Shown: piece by piece, positions 31,901 through 43,374 of the stretch | How positions within the stretch are numbered: the first letter of the stretch is position 1 | Layout: every line of letters begins with the position of its first letter | Source: Chrysomallon squamiferum | Taxonomy: Eukaryota > Mollusca > Gastropoda > Neomphalida > Peltospiridae | DNA length: 64,000 bases | Reading direction: 5' to 3' | NCBI GenBank assembly: GCA_012295275.1 | Contig: CM022672.1 | Span: 13,064,495-13,128,494 of the forward strand | The notes under the pieces: generated by a model | What the model was told of the DNA's origin: nothing | The model's database searches: none | Seen by the model: only the letters and a program-made list of their open reading frames with translations | Translations under genes and position numbers: made by a program

Positions 31901-33110
31901 TTTCTAATAACTTACCTGCACTGAGGGCTATTACTTTGGGGAAACACTTCCTTTTCACAGGAACTGCACCAAATTCTCAGATTAGTTAAATTGATTGCTA
32001 AACAGTGTTTTGTTTGCTGTAAATTAAAAATTAAAGACATCAAACCTTTCTAATTGAATATGAGAAATCGTTACTGAAGCAACACATAAAAAACGATAAA
32101 TCGTTATAATCCATGAAGTAATAAAACAATATCTATGTATAATAATATATTATCTATATAAAGTCAGAGATACAGCTATAGCTATAGATATATATATATA
32201 TATATAAATATATATACACACACACATACATATACATATAAACATTACTAATTACAGCATGGACATAAATACAACACTTTGTAATAAATTTCCTCTGCAA
32301 TTTAACAATGTTTTAGTTGCTAGGTTAAAAGCGTTCATAAACTGGAGAACATGAATATAGAAATCTCTATATACTTTATTTCCCATTATTAAATTTATGA
32401 AAGCTTAGTCAATATCAACAGTGTTCATTCTGTATGCCTATCTTAACTCTGCATGCTGGTGATTGTAAATTTTATTAGTATGCATCTGTTTGTCTGTCTG
32501 TCTGTGTGTGTCTGTATATGTGTCTCTCTGTGTGTGAATGCATGCTTGTGAGTGTGTTATGTGAATATATTATTTGCACATATCACCTGGGGGGGGGGTT
32601 CTTGACTTACCTGTATGTGTGCTAAACTGTGGTCCTTTTCTGCCTGTCCACATCCAACATGTCTACAAGTACTAATAAGACAAAGCCACAGATTGGAAGC
32701 TTTTGTTCCACACTCTTGACAAGCTTGACCCTGTTAAGGAAAGAAAAATTCTTACAGATTCAGCAGATGGATATATACAAGACAGCAAACTGAAGAATGC
32801 TGTTCACAAAATATGCATTTAACTACAAAAATCATCACCATAATTCCATAAATATATTTATAACCTAAAAATATCAGATATTAGTGTTTGTGTGTGTGTG
32901 TGTGTGTGTTTTGTGTTTGTGTACATATATAGGAATGTTACAATCTCTTGACTGTAAATATAAGAAAGGCAAGTGTATAAATTCAGGTTTTGTTCTGGCT
33001 TATTCATGTGTCTGTTTTACTTAACTTACATTTTTCACCTCTTTAATTTCATCCCAGGATATAGAGGTAATTAATGGAACATGAGGGCAGTCGGACACCT
33101 TCACTGGCAT
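21228..33110 (-). CDS. USP33: Ubiquitin carboxyl-terminal hydrolase of the USP20/USP33 type, 21 coding exons
   Basis: Cysteine protease that removes ubiquitin; vertebrate USP20/33 act on receptors and other regulators. Exons in transcript order: 33030-33110, 32611-32730, 31916-32016, 31266-31396, 30904-30973, 30297-30410, 29826-29904, 28867-29524, 28350-28441, 27890-28059, 27347-27451, 26631-26676, 26174-26285, 25692-25757, 25066-25192, 24604-24667, 24035-24140, 23230-23311, 22790-22898, 22062-22164, 21228-21667. They sum to 2976 bases, exactly 992 codons with stop, and every junction is GT-AG and keeps phase. Zf-UBP at about 8-90 with its Cys/His ligands (C8, H10, C31, C34, C54, H61, C84, C87); Cys box [16 protein letters not shown] with catalytic C156; His box GGGHYTAYC with H651 and D668; DUSP domains at about 713-810 and 830-935; acidic Ser-rich insert in exon 8; low-complexity tail. 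Human USP20 and USP33 are 914 and 942 aa. The symbol stands for the shared USP20/33 ancestor. Confidence 0.95.
22671..22762. repeat. Dispersed repeat copy in USP intron 19
   Basis: Contains TGCAAATTAATTAT, then GCCCACTGCCCCCTTGGGTGC, then CCATTTTTCTATA. The same words in the same order and at similar spacing occur at 46509-46601. This is an unclassified interspersed family; the copy sits less than 30 bases from the donor of exon 19. Confidence 0.45.
26991..27060 (+). mobile_element. hAT-like transposon end in a USP intron (degenerate)
   Basis: Reads CTGTGGTTCTCAAAGTGCAT, close to the hAT-type end CAGTGGTTCTCAAAGTG. No partner end or target duplication was found; the right limit is arbitrary. 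Confidence 0.35.
28867..29524 (-). CDS. USP33: USP20/33 exon 8: Ser-rich acidic insert within the catalytic domain
   Basis: The largest exon (658 bases). It starts with the conserved [18 protein letters not shown] of the catalytic fold and then diverges into about 200 residues rich in Ser, Asp, Glu and Asn. Near its end a GCT/GCA repeat encodes [15 protein letters not shown] (about 28974-29012). Vertebrate USP20/33 carry a disordered insert at the same place, so position is conserved while sequence is not. The donor is the weak site GTTAAT. Length of the Ala tract probably varies between individuals. Confidence 0.85.
30570..30651. repeat. (GGGAGA)n/(GA)n purine tract in USP intron 5
   Basis: GGGAGA units pass into pure GA repeats over about 80 bases. 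It lies in the intron between coding exons 5 and 6. A long polypyrimidine run on the transcribed minus strand could act as a splicing signal or slow polymerase; that is inference. Confidence 0.9.
30904..30973 (-). CDS. USP33: USP20/33 exon 5: catalytic cysteine box
   Basis: A 70-base exon that with the flanking split codons encodes [16 protein letters not shown] and LQSLSN. The Cys of NTCYMN is the nucleophile of USP proteases. Together with H651 and D668 in exon 15 (25066-25192) the catalytic triad is complete, so the enzyme should be active. Confidence 0.93.
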
Positions 33111-33165
33111 GATGGTTTAACCTTAATCATGAAAAAAAAAAAAAAATTATTTACTATTCAAACAA
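33111..33165 (-). promoter_or_regulatory. Probable 3' splice site of a 5'-UTR intron of the USP gene
   Basis: Just upstream of the ATG, the minus strand reads a T-run of about 14 bases, then CATGATTAAG, then 11 bases to the start codon. This pyrimidine tract plus AG is a typical acceptor, so transcription likely starts further right. A CGGAAGT (ETS-like) word near 34072 marks a possible promoter. Confidence 0.4.
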
Positions 33166-34175
33166 CATAAATAAAAACAATAACTCCAACACTTATACAT
33201 AATTATTGTATTTTGTTATTATGCATACCCAATCTAACGTTACACTAATTATAAGTCTAACACTGTTGTTCATGTCAGGAAAGATTTTTTTTTTAATTAT
33301 TTTTTTTTTTTTACAACTCTATACTGAATTATTTTTTAGTTAATCTTTAAGTTAATAACTGCTGTAATCCAATTTATTTATGATCATAATGATTCAAAAT
33401 ATTAGAATAATTGTCATTTGTTATATAATTTTATATTATAATAAATACGTTGAAAATTCTTATAATCTATTATAAAATTATAAAATTTGGGTGATGATAT
33501 ATTCATTAAAGACTAACGTCATCTACTCGTAGACCTAATCATTAATACAAACATTGTTTTTAATGAATAAACAATTTAATCAAATTAACGGATTATGGTT
33601 GATTCTTAATGGGAAGTAATATTGTATTATTATTATTATTATTATTATTACAAATATTTTCTCTAGTTTAAAAAATATAATAATTTGTGCTACACTTCCG
33701 ACTTCGTAACTTTCTAGGTTCAATGGTAGAATAAGAAATAGTGTTACAATTCCAGAACGGTAATGGAAACTACTAACATGAGACAAGTTGCTATGATAGT
33801 CCAAGTCAGTATGAACCAATTAATAACAGAAAACACTTTATAAATAAAAATATATAAAAATATACATATAAAAAAAAAAAATAATAAAATAAAATAACGT
33901 CAAAGCTACATACTGTTTCGAAGCGAAATTCTTGATTTTTAAAATAACTAAACTCTAAAATAAAGTACACTAATAATTAATAACAAACAAAATTTATATC
34001 TCATTACAATGACTGTGTAAAAATAAATTTAAAAAAAAAAAAATAAAACATTTGCAGCGAATGGCTGACGGAAGTACATCTCTTGATTTTTGTACCACCA
34101 TAGACTGGGATTCAGTCATTATCTCCCCAAATTAATTTTAAACAGCACTGTTTTTCATACTATTACAGTTTCAAC

Positions 34176-34221
<46 letters not shown>

Positions 34222-34344
34222 CCAAAACAAAAGATAGTTTTGTTTTATTAAAAGATTGTATAATGCTTAACGACAATCATTTCACAATATGTTTTCAATT
34301 TAGTTCATGGAAATCTATTTTACTGTATTGTTTAATTTAGCTTT

Positions 34345-34403
<59 letters not shown>

Positions 34404-34582
34404 CAACCAATGACTGTTTTCAACATATCTTATTTTTTTAATTCATCACTGGTTCTTATAGTTAACAGTCAACACTGAGTGATACATGAAAACTGAAAAC
34501 AAGTTTCCATCAACCCGTATCATTCGTATGCTATTTTCACCTAGTGGCCTAAGTATTTTTATCAAAATCGTTTGTGCTTTTA

Positions 34583-34622
<40 letters not shown>

Positions 34623-35704
34623 TTCATATACAAAATCCCTTGCTATTAATCGAACAAGTATGGGAGCTGCAAATCTCCTTTTACTGCATGCGCCTTTAAG
34701 TAATGTGTTGATTGTATAACTAAATAAAACGTTTCTTCCTTACTAGTGAACAACATCCATATTAATAAAAAAATAAAAAATAAAAAAATAAAAAAAAAAG
34801 TTTAATGTATACATATCAGTCTTTTATTATGTTTTAGCAAAGAAATAAATCACTGTGTCTGTTTAAATATAAAGATTTTGCAAGTAATGTAATGACTAAG
34901 CACATTATACAATGTAATATAATTGTACAAAACTCCTCGCAATGACATGTTTCATCCGATTTGCCACGCGATTTAAAGTAGTAAAGCTGAAATGAAGCTT
35001 CTAGGATCAATCTTTATTAGTTAGGCCATTTAGCGTCCTATGATCGGTTAATTATAGGCCGCTGTTTGTTCTTTACAGTGTGTTGGAAGTTCTATCCCTT
35101 GTTATATTAAGAAGTGCCAATTTTTAGTGGCATCGTAGATCCTCTCAAATGTCAGATTTTTAATCACTTCTGTGGACAATATAATCGTAAATTTAAAATA
35201 TGTTGACTGTATATTATTCTAAATATTTAAGCTAAATACATTATTAAGTAAAATTTGTTTTGATAAAATCTTACATCCTAGTTATTACAAGCAAAACAAC
35301 AGAATTATGCAGATGAATCGGAGCATCTTTCGATTTACACTTTTATTATTATTTTTTTTTTGTATATATTTTATATTTTTAAATTTATTTTATTTTATTT
35401 TATTTTATTTTCGCAGAAATACACAAGCAAATAATAGAGATTATAGGATCAATTTCTATCGATGCAACTTTCCGACAGCATCACGTTTTATTTGATGCAC
35501 CGCCCCTTACCCTTAGTTTTTTTTCAGTGAGGAAAATTACTGAACGTTTTAATGTAAACACCGAAAGGAGTATTACTGACTGCAGCAAGATTTAACACAC
35601 CCGATCTTGATAGCTGATACGCCTCTCCACTAAAGTATACAAAGCTACGCATTATTTCAGCAGATAATCTGTCTAGTGCACCTTGGAGAGCAAAAACAAA
35701 AAAA
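33166..35704. other. Divergent intergenic region between USP and GCLM
   Basis: The two genes are head to head, 2.6 kb apart, so both promoters lie here. It contains ATT repeats near 33626-33650, a poly-A run at about 34179-34208, an AAT array of 18 units at 34348-34401, and a TG run near 34585-34620. The last 700 bases before GCLM are less repetitive and hold the presumed GCLM promoter. No TATA box could be assigned. Confidence 0.6.
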
Positions 35705-35959
35705 ATGGGAGACGTTATTCCAGTTTTTCCGAAAGCGGGGACGCTTATTGTACATAGCGGCAACATTGTCAATTGGAACAGACTAAAAAGAAAACCAACT
35801 CAAAGTTCCACAGAAGAGGTAAATACATTTTTGTTGTTGCTACCATAATATTATTGCCAAAACATGTAGTGATGCAGCATGACAGTTGTTTATATTTTGT
35901 GTACTGTTGTGCAGTTATTTTTCGGTTTAAAATAAATAAATAAATAAATAAATAATAAC

Positions 35960-35995
<36 letters not shown>

Positions 35996-36005
35996 GTTAT
36001 CGTTA

Positions 36006-36055
<50 letters not shown>

Positions 36056-38650
36056 TAATGGTAAGAAAAAATAAATGACATACAATGAAAATTATCTTTA
36101 TAACTGTCTAGCTTCAGTAACATGACATGGGCAAATCTAAAATAATAAAACATTGCTTTTCATTATAACCATAATGTCCAATGACTGGAACAAATCAGCC
36201 AGTGTGACAACATGACAAAGCAGTTTTACTGTTAATGATTCTTAGCTCTGCTTTATTCAAGATCCTGGCAGAATGCAATCAGAATTTATATTAATTTGAT
36301 AAAAGATTGCATTATAAATATATATTAAAGCAAAGCAGTTTTGAGATATATTCACAGCTACTTTTAATATTGTATGTAATAATAAGTTTAAAAAGAATAT
36401 ATCCAACAAATCCCCCACCCAAAAACCCCTGCCTGTATCTGCCTCAGACAATAAAAAGTCATTATAAATGTATAATTTTATGGAAAATAAATATAATGTT
36501 CATTAAAAATAAAATAGTAATGTGAAGTAAATTTCTAATTTTTTTGTTATGACTTTATGTTTATTGAGAAATTATTATTGTTAACATTATTGGTGGGTAA
36601 ATTTGTGTGTGTGTGTGTGTATATGATGGGAATTTTTTATTATTTTTATTTTTATTTTTTGCTTTAGTTTTCACACCAAACATGAAGCATGAACATTGTT
36701 TTTTTTTTTTCTTCAAACTGCCAAAGACTTCATTATATTGAACTGTTGTTGAAATAAGTAATCATTTTATGATACTAATAATAAATACAAAAATCATTTT
36801 AAATTTACTTACAGTTTTCAACTTTACCACAAAGCTAGTCCAATATTACCTCATTTGGTACTAAATTTTGATTTTAATTTTATTGTTAGATTCAAAAAAC
36901 ATTCTTCCACTGAAAATGAAATGTGGTGCCAAATCAGAGGTAATGTCATTCCAACTTTTTGGAAAGACATATAAGTTAGGGAAATTCTTGTACTTATTTT
37001 ATATTCAGTAGATATTTTGCTGAATAGATAGGCAGAAATATGTATTAACAAATAGACAGACAGACAGACAGATAGGCAGATGAAATTGTTAAAAAATTGA
37101 TTATATAAATTTGACAAAAGTAAAATAAATTGATGATAAGCTGACATTGCTGGGTGGTGATACTTGTTTGTTTTAAAATTCATCAGGTTTATGTGTATGC
37201 AAAAGAGACAGACTTAAATAATACAGTTTTATAATGTGTCATAGCTTATTTCATATACTAATAAATGTTCTCTTATTTGTTATATACTCCATCTGTTACA
37301 CATACAACATAACCATAAAATGCCAATATTGTCTTTTCTCTTTGTAATATAATTAGAAAATATTAACCTGGATTAATCCAGTACAAAAAAAATAAATAAA
37401 AAATATATATATATATATATATGCATGTGAACAGAGTAACATGCAACATTATATATTAATCATTTGTTTTTCAAGTAGAAAACAATGATTAATGTTAAGT
37501 ATTATGGATGTACATACCATTGGGAACAGTGCATTGAAGAATATGCAGTTACATTTATGCTGATGTATGCTTACTGTTTTTATATGCTCTGTTTTTATCT
37601 TTATCTAGGTTAATAGTAATACTTATAATAATTTTGTAGATAATTACTAATTAATATTCCTTTTTTTACCCCCACTGAATTTAACTGTGTTATAATTGCT
37701 ACTGATGTTTTAATTAATTAGTTCCTATATTATAACTAGAAAAATGTAGAGTAATAAACAGCTCACTTTAATGTAATTATGAGCTTTTTAAACACTTTCA
37801 ATAAACATATTTTTTTGATAATCTAAAGAAGAAATTTTATTTATTTTTTTATTTAATGATTTCTTTTGTTATTGCTGATATAAATACACACACACACAAA
37901 CACAAACATGTATACAGTGGTACGTCGAGTTACGAGCAGTCACCTGGTTGATATTTTGCTTTGAGATGCGAGCCAAAATCTGAGATTCGAGCAAGTTTCA
38001 GATACTCCACCACTAGTCACCGCAATGAACAACACAACATCCACCCAATCCCCTTCTTACTCGTTTGCTTGACGTGAAAGCATCTCTGTTGTGTCATGCT
38101 TGTCTTTTGTGCAGTATTTTGCCAAATTTCAAAGTGCAAAGGACAGTGCTGAGAAGAAGAAGTGGATGATAGATGTCCATTGAAATAAAGCATGAAATCA
38201 CAGAAAAACATGAGAGAAGTGTGCATGTAGTCAACGTGGCTAAGCAGTATGAACATAGTACTTTTACGATTTGTACCATACTGAAGCAGAAGGAGTTGTT
38301 AAAGGTTATAACTCCAGCCTAAGGCATTAAAATAATTTCTAAGCTGCAGACATCTGTCCATGAAAAGATGGAGAAACCCTAACCCTATTCACTTTACATA
38401 ACCAATTTATTTCTTACATTCTTTTTTAATTTGGTTTTACAGAGTATTTGTCATTTATATATACATTTTTCTTATTTAAAAACACAATACAAAACATTAG
38501 TGTGTTTTTTGGTGGGCTGGAACAGATTAATGGTATTTCAGTTAATTTCATTTGGGAAAACTGATTTGATATATGAGCAAATTGAGTTACAAGCTCAGCC
38601 ATGGAACAAATTAAACTCGTAAGTCAAGGTACCACTATGTGTGTGTGTAC

Positions 38651-38709
<59 letters not shown>

Positions 38710-39258
38710 TGGGTATAAACTTCTGTATATATTTATACATATAACAGTACAGTATTGCAGGATTTTTGTAATTCCTTTCTATTTATATCACATTATTTTT
38801 AATATTGATGCTTGATTATATAACTGCAGCCGATATATAGTGAAATATGTATGTATGTATGTAGTGCAAGTGTCTGTCTGTCTATGTATATTTCTATATG
38901 TCTGTCTCTCTATTTGATAATATGTATTTCTGTCTATTTGTAGGACTACATACATTTCTATCTCTCTTTCCATTTAGATACATAGAAAGATATGGTTATA
39001 CTTTATGCAGCAAGGACAAAATTTAATTATTTTTTCCTTTTTGTTTTTGTAGTTGAAAGAATGTGTTACTGAGTCACTGAATAAGTATTTGTTAAGGTCA
39101 GACAAAAAGGAACTGCAGGTAATAATTTATTGTATAATAACTTTATTGTATTTGTTTTATCTTGTCACATATATTATTTATGTGAATTTTATTAACCAAA
39201 AATTGTTTTAAAAAAAATCTGTGTCTTGCAGTTCTGGTTAATATCTATATCTATATCT

Positions 39259-39289
<31 letters not shown>

Positions 39290-42200
39290 TTATTATTATT
39301 ATTTTTTTTTTTTTCAATTAACATGAGACTTGAAAAAAAATTGTACATAGAACATTTTACAAAAATGAACAAATCCTCTGCATACAATGAATCCTTTTAC
39401 CTGAATTAATTATTTTTATTTTCTGTAGTTTCAAATTTATTTCTTCTACTAGTACTACTATAACCACCATCAATATTACCTTTTTGAAATAAACTTATTT
39501 GCATTAATCATGGATTTTAAAAATGGTGTTTTGTATATATTCTGTGAGTAGAACCATTATGTTTAGTATCTAGAGATAATGTAATCATTCCAACCTCTGC
39601 TTCTTATCTGGTTTATAAGAATCAGTAGTATATGCTTTACCTAAAACCCAGATGAGCATAACTGTATAGTGGTTATTCATATATCAGTAAACGTGTAATT
39701 TCAGTATGTGACAGAACTGGTTTGTGAGAATACAGATTTCAAAGAAACTTTGCTTGCTGATGAAAGGGGAGATCTGAAAGTAACAGGTGACTTGTATTAT
39801 TTGTCACGTTGTTATTATATTTTTAAGTTTTAGATTTATATTATTATTATCATCATCATCATCATCATCATCATCATTATTATTATGATATTTTATTTCA
39901 CTGATATATTCCCTTATGTGAAAACTAGTTACAGTAATAGTTAATTTATGTTCTTTGTCATATTATTATTATTATTGTATTTATTACATTTTTTTTTTCT
40001 TCAACATTTGAGATAACATAATTTGTGCAAATTAATAATTGATTCAGTGGTTTAAAATAGTTGTAGAAATATAAAGATAATTAATTTATCGGTTTTTCTT
40101 TATTACTGTTGTTGGTAAATGTTAACAATAAATGTCTGTTTTGCACTTCAGCCAAATTATTTTTCTGTGTGGACCAGCCTGTTGAAGTAATTACTGAAAC
40201 TGTTGAGAAAGGTAACAATTAGAAATTAAAAAAAAGAAAAAGAATACAGTTAAATGTAAAAGAAACATCATTGCTAAGATATTGAATAGAACATTATGTA
40301 ATATGACTTTAGAATTTGCATAAATTTCTAATGCACATATGATAACTTTCTGGTATTTTCCATGTTGTGACATGGACCGCACATCTGTGAAAATGTATTA
40401 ATGTCCAAATTTAGATTTGTGTGTATCTGTATGTTTAGTCTAAAATTTAGATACTTATAACACAAAAGTACAGAAACTTAATGCATAACAGTTCAAATGA
40501 GACATTTCTTTTAATCTGCCATTTTGTTTTGCTGGATCAGTATGGCAACAAAACTAAGCAAACTTGCTGTTTCTGTTTTAGAAATTAAAGTTTCTTAAAG
40601 TGTGTGTATATATATGTACATGTTTAAATCTGTTTATCTGTCTGTCTCTCTGACTATCTATCTCTGTATGTATATATATCTATTTCTCTATCTATTTGTC
40701 TATCTATCTATATATGGCATCATAGAATTTGTCTTTCAGTTCAGTTTGTATTACATTTCAGTTTTGAGAGAGTTGGACATTTCCTTCATTGAGAGGTTAC
40801 TTTTGTCTTTCCCGGAAATAGAAGAGAGGATATCTGTCAATCAGATAAAACCCTATTGGGAAGTCTTAGAGGATTTGGTCGCTCAAGAGAGAATTCTCTC
40901 CCTTGGAACATGTGACCTTGACAAAGCTAGACTGGAAGAGCTTTATGACTGGGCAAAGGTAAGTGTTAGAATTGACTATTTGTATAATGACCTTATTGTG
41001 AAAATAGAACAGTAAAAATAGCCATTAGTTTGTGTGTGTATGTGTGTGTGTGTTTGTACACAGACAAACATACACACACACACACATAAATAATTATTTT
41101 CATTACCTTTGAATAGATGATTTAGTCCAACATGGCATCTGCTTAAATCTTGCTTCTGACACCATTTCAAAGTGCATTTCAGTATTTTCAGTTTTTTCAA
41201 TTTTACCTGCAATTTTAGGAGAAGAAAAAAACAACAATGATATATCTCATATTTTTATCTTTCTGTCAGTGATGTTAGCTACTAAATATCAACATTATTG
41301 CAAAATAATACGAAATTTTTAAATTTTTAATAAATAATGAATATTTACAGCATTTCTTGTTTTTGCTATTTCCACAGTAATGCTTTATTCTCGGATGTAT
41401 CTGTGTTCATAATATTTAGTGTTTCGTGTTGCAGGTGAAGCCGTGTACAAATCAGGTTAATCTGGCCTCTTGCTGTGTGATGCCTGAGGATCTCACTGAA
41501 TTTGCTAAAGAGAACGACATCCAGCTTCTTACTCACAGTGACCCTCCTGGTAGGCAGCCTGAAAATTAACTTCATTACATTTAGTTTCTGAACTACTACT
41601 ACAGAGTCTACCACTAAACACAAATGTATTTAAAACTACCACCTAGGTAATGTTGTAGCAAAAAATAATAAATACCAACTTTTAAGTACATAGTTCGTTT
41701 CTGAATTGGTATAGTATGTAGTAAACATAAATGAATTTAAAACTACTTCTTTGGTCAAACTTTGAGCAAAAATAATAAATAACAGCTTTTAAGTATATCC
41801 ATCCAGACATACATAGTTTCTGAATTGTACTAAATATACATGTTTATTAAAACAATTTCCTGGTAATATTTTAGCAAAAATAATAAATGATAATAACTTT
41901 TAAAACCAATATCTATCTCAATATTTTAATTTCTGAATAGTTAGTTAAAATAAAATGATTATAAAAGAATTTCCTGGTTATGTGTTAGAAATTCTTGAAA
42001 CACCAGTCCTAAACATATATAAAACTACCTCTTTATAATATTTAAGCAAAACCAAAAAAATGGCAACTTTAAAAGTCAATATCTATCCTGTCTCATTTAG
42101 TTTTTGAACTGTTATGGTATCTACTGGATATTTATTAATTTATGAAACTATCTTCTGGTGATGAGCTGGCACACAAAAAAAATAAAATAATAATAATTAT

Positions 42201-42815
42201 AACAGCTTTTAAAACTAGTAAGCTATCCTGACAAATTTTGTTTCATAAACTGGAAAGTTTTAACTAAATATTTATAAAATTAAATTCTGAAAGCTGACCT
42301 ATTAGCAAAAATATAAAACCAAAAACTTCTAAAAGCACTAATAATAATCTGTACTAACACCTTTAGTTTCCAATCATGAATAATACTGCCTCCTGATAGA
42401 TGATATGTTATAAGAAAAATAAAAACAATTTTTTTTTTTTTAAATAAGAGTTCTAATCTGACACATTTAATTTCTAAGCTGGTACAGTGTCTGCTAAACA
42501 TACAACTGCCTTCTGGTGCATGATGTATTATCGAAAATAAAAAAATAACTTAAATCCAGCATTCTTCCCTAACAGATTTAATTTATTTAACTAGTTTATA
42601 AACTCATGCTGTATTTACTAAATACATATGAAACAACCTTGTGGTAAGTGATCAGTAAGCAAAAAAAAAAAATGTCAGTTACTTTCAGTCAACCAGCAAT
42701 TCTTAAATTAATTACTTAAAATGGATTTATCCTTTTCTGATTAACATTGTATAATTATTATTTTTTATTTTATTTTATTATTATTGTTTAAATTTAAACT
42801 GGATCTATCTTTATC

Positions 42816-42848
<33 letters not shown>

Positions 42849-43046
42849 TTTATATACATATTTTTAGAAATAATGCCTGCATGCGTCCTTCAGCAAGCAA
42901 TAAAATCATGTGCAACAGAAAAAGACTGTTTGGGCTGGATTCCGCAGTGGGCTCTGAGATATTCAGTTATTATCAAGTGCCGTGGAATAATCAAAGACAA
43001 AGGCTACATCTTCAAAGCTGTCAGAGATGTCAAGAAAAGATTATAA
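35705..43046 (+). CDS. GCLM: Glutamate-cysteine ligase regulatory (modifier) subunit, 7 exons
   Basis: The cytosolic partner of GCLC. It lowers the catalytic subunit's glutamate Km and eases glutathione feedback in the first, rate-limiting step of glutathione synthesis. Exons: 35705-35818, 39053-39118, 39705-39786, 40152-40211, 40762-40958, 41435-41549, 42868-43046. They total 813 bases (270 aa; human 274), all GT-AG and in phase. The protein has the aldo-keto-reductase-like GCLM fold without a catalytic role. Diagnostic stretches are SGNIVNWNRLKRK near the N terminus, IKPYWEVLEDLV, GTCDLDKARLEELYDWAKV, QVNLASCCVMPEDL, DIQLLTHSDP and the C-terminal WALRYSVIIKCRGIIKDKGY. The start is the first in-frame ATG, matching the human N-terminal length. 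Introns 1 and 6 contain a Tigger remnant and a minisatellite. The USP gene is divergent on the left. Confidence 0.95.
35930..36056. repeat. TAAA and ATT arrays in GCLM intron 1
   Basis: About six AAAT units, then about 27 ATT/GTT units. No other function seen. Confidence 0.9.
37915..38637 (+). mobile_element. Tigger/pogo-type DNA transposon, internally deleted, in GCLM intron 1
   Basis: The left end reads CAGTGGTACGTCGAGTTACG and the right end, reverse complemented, AGTGGTACCTTGACTTACGA. They match at about 18 of 21 positions, and the left flank is TA as expected for Tc1/mariner-pogo insertion. Inside, about 38188-38323 encodes a remnant of the CENP-B-type helix-turn-helix at the transposase N terminus (VVNVAKQYEHSTFTICTIL), followed by a frame-broken KLQTSVHEKMEK. 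Stops and frame breaks show it is dead. At 723 bp it is a truncated derivative of an element normally over 2 kb. Confidence 0.75.
38639..38705. repeat. TG/TA microsatellite abutting the Tigger right end
   Basis: TG units followed by about 18 TA units directly after the transposon's right terminus. TA-rich DNA is the favoured target of this superfamily. Confidence 0.85.
39241..39300. repeat. (TATATC)n hexanucleotide repeat
   Basis: About six TATATC units and then TA repeats in GCLM intron 2. Confidence 0.85.
41566..42710 (+). repeat. Degenerate minisatellite, about 115-120-bp unit, filling GCLM intron 6
   Basis: Landmarks recur in the same order: TTTCTGAA-like, GTATCTACTAAA, AAAACTACC, CTGGT, GCAAAAATAATAAA, AACTTTTAAAA and ATATCTATCC. 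The TTTCTGAA-type anchor appears near 41580, 41697, 41815, 41930, 42100, 42243, 42366 and 42471. The array starts about 16 bases after the exon 6 donor and ends about 150 bases before the exon 7 acceptor, so almost the entire intron arose by tandem amplification. Confidence 0.75.
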
Positions 43047-43368
43047 ACATTTTGCATCTCAAGCTAGCCTATAGGGCATTTGAACTGATGTTGTATATAG
43101 AGTTTGTGATGTTTTTACACACATACACACACATGCATCCACACACAAACACAGACAATGTTTCATCAATAAAAATAACAAATTTGAAATTAAGCTATGC
43201 CTTGTCAACAGGAAGGAATTAAAAATTATATAAGAAAATATTAAAACTTTATAAAACAAATGTAAATTTTATAACTGTATTTTGACTTTTTCTTATTTCA
43301 TTTTTTTAATGGAAATAATTGAATAACAAGGACTACTAAGATCAAATGATTTTATGTATTCCATTCAT

Positions 43369-43374
43369 AATAAA
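43369..43374 (+). terminator. Candidate GCLM poly(A) signal
   Basis: AATAAA 323 bases after the GCLM stop codon. A second AATAAA lies near 43641. Either could serve. Confidence 0.45.

Noticed and set aside
35577-35587. TGACTGCAGCA upstream of GCLM as an antioxidant response element
   Set aside because: Known GCLM genes are NRF2/CNC targets, but here the spacing between TGAC and GCA is four bases rather than three, so it does not fit TGACNNNGC.
35524-35772. Minus-strand open frame across GCLM exon 1
   Set aside because: Antisense to a clearly conserved exon; no support of its own.
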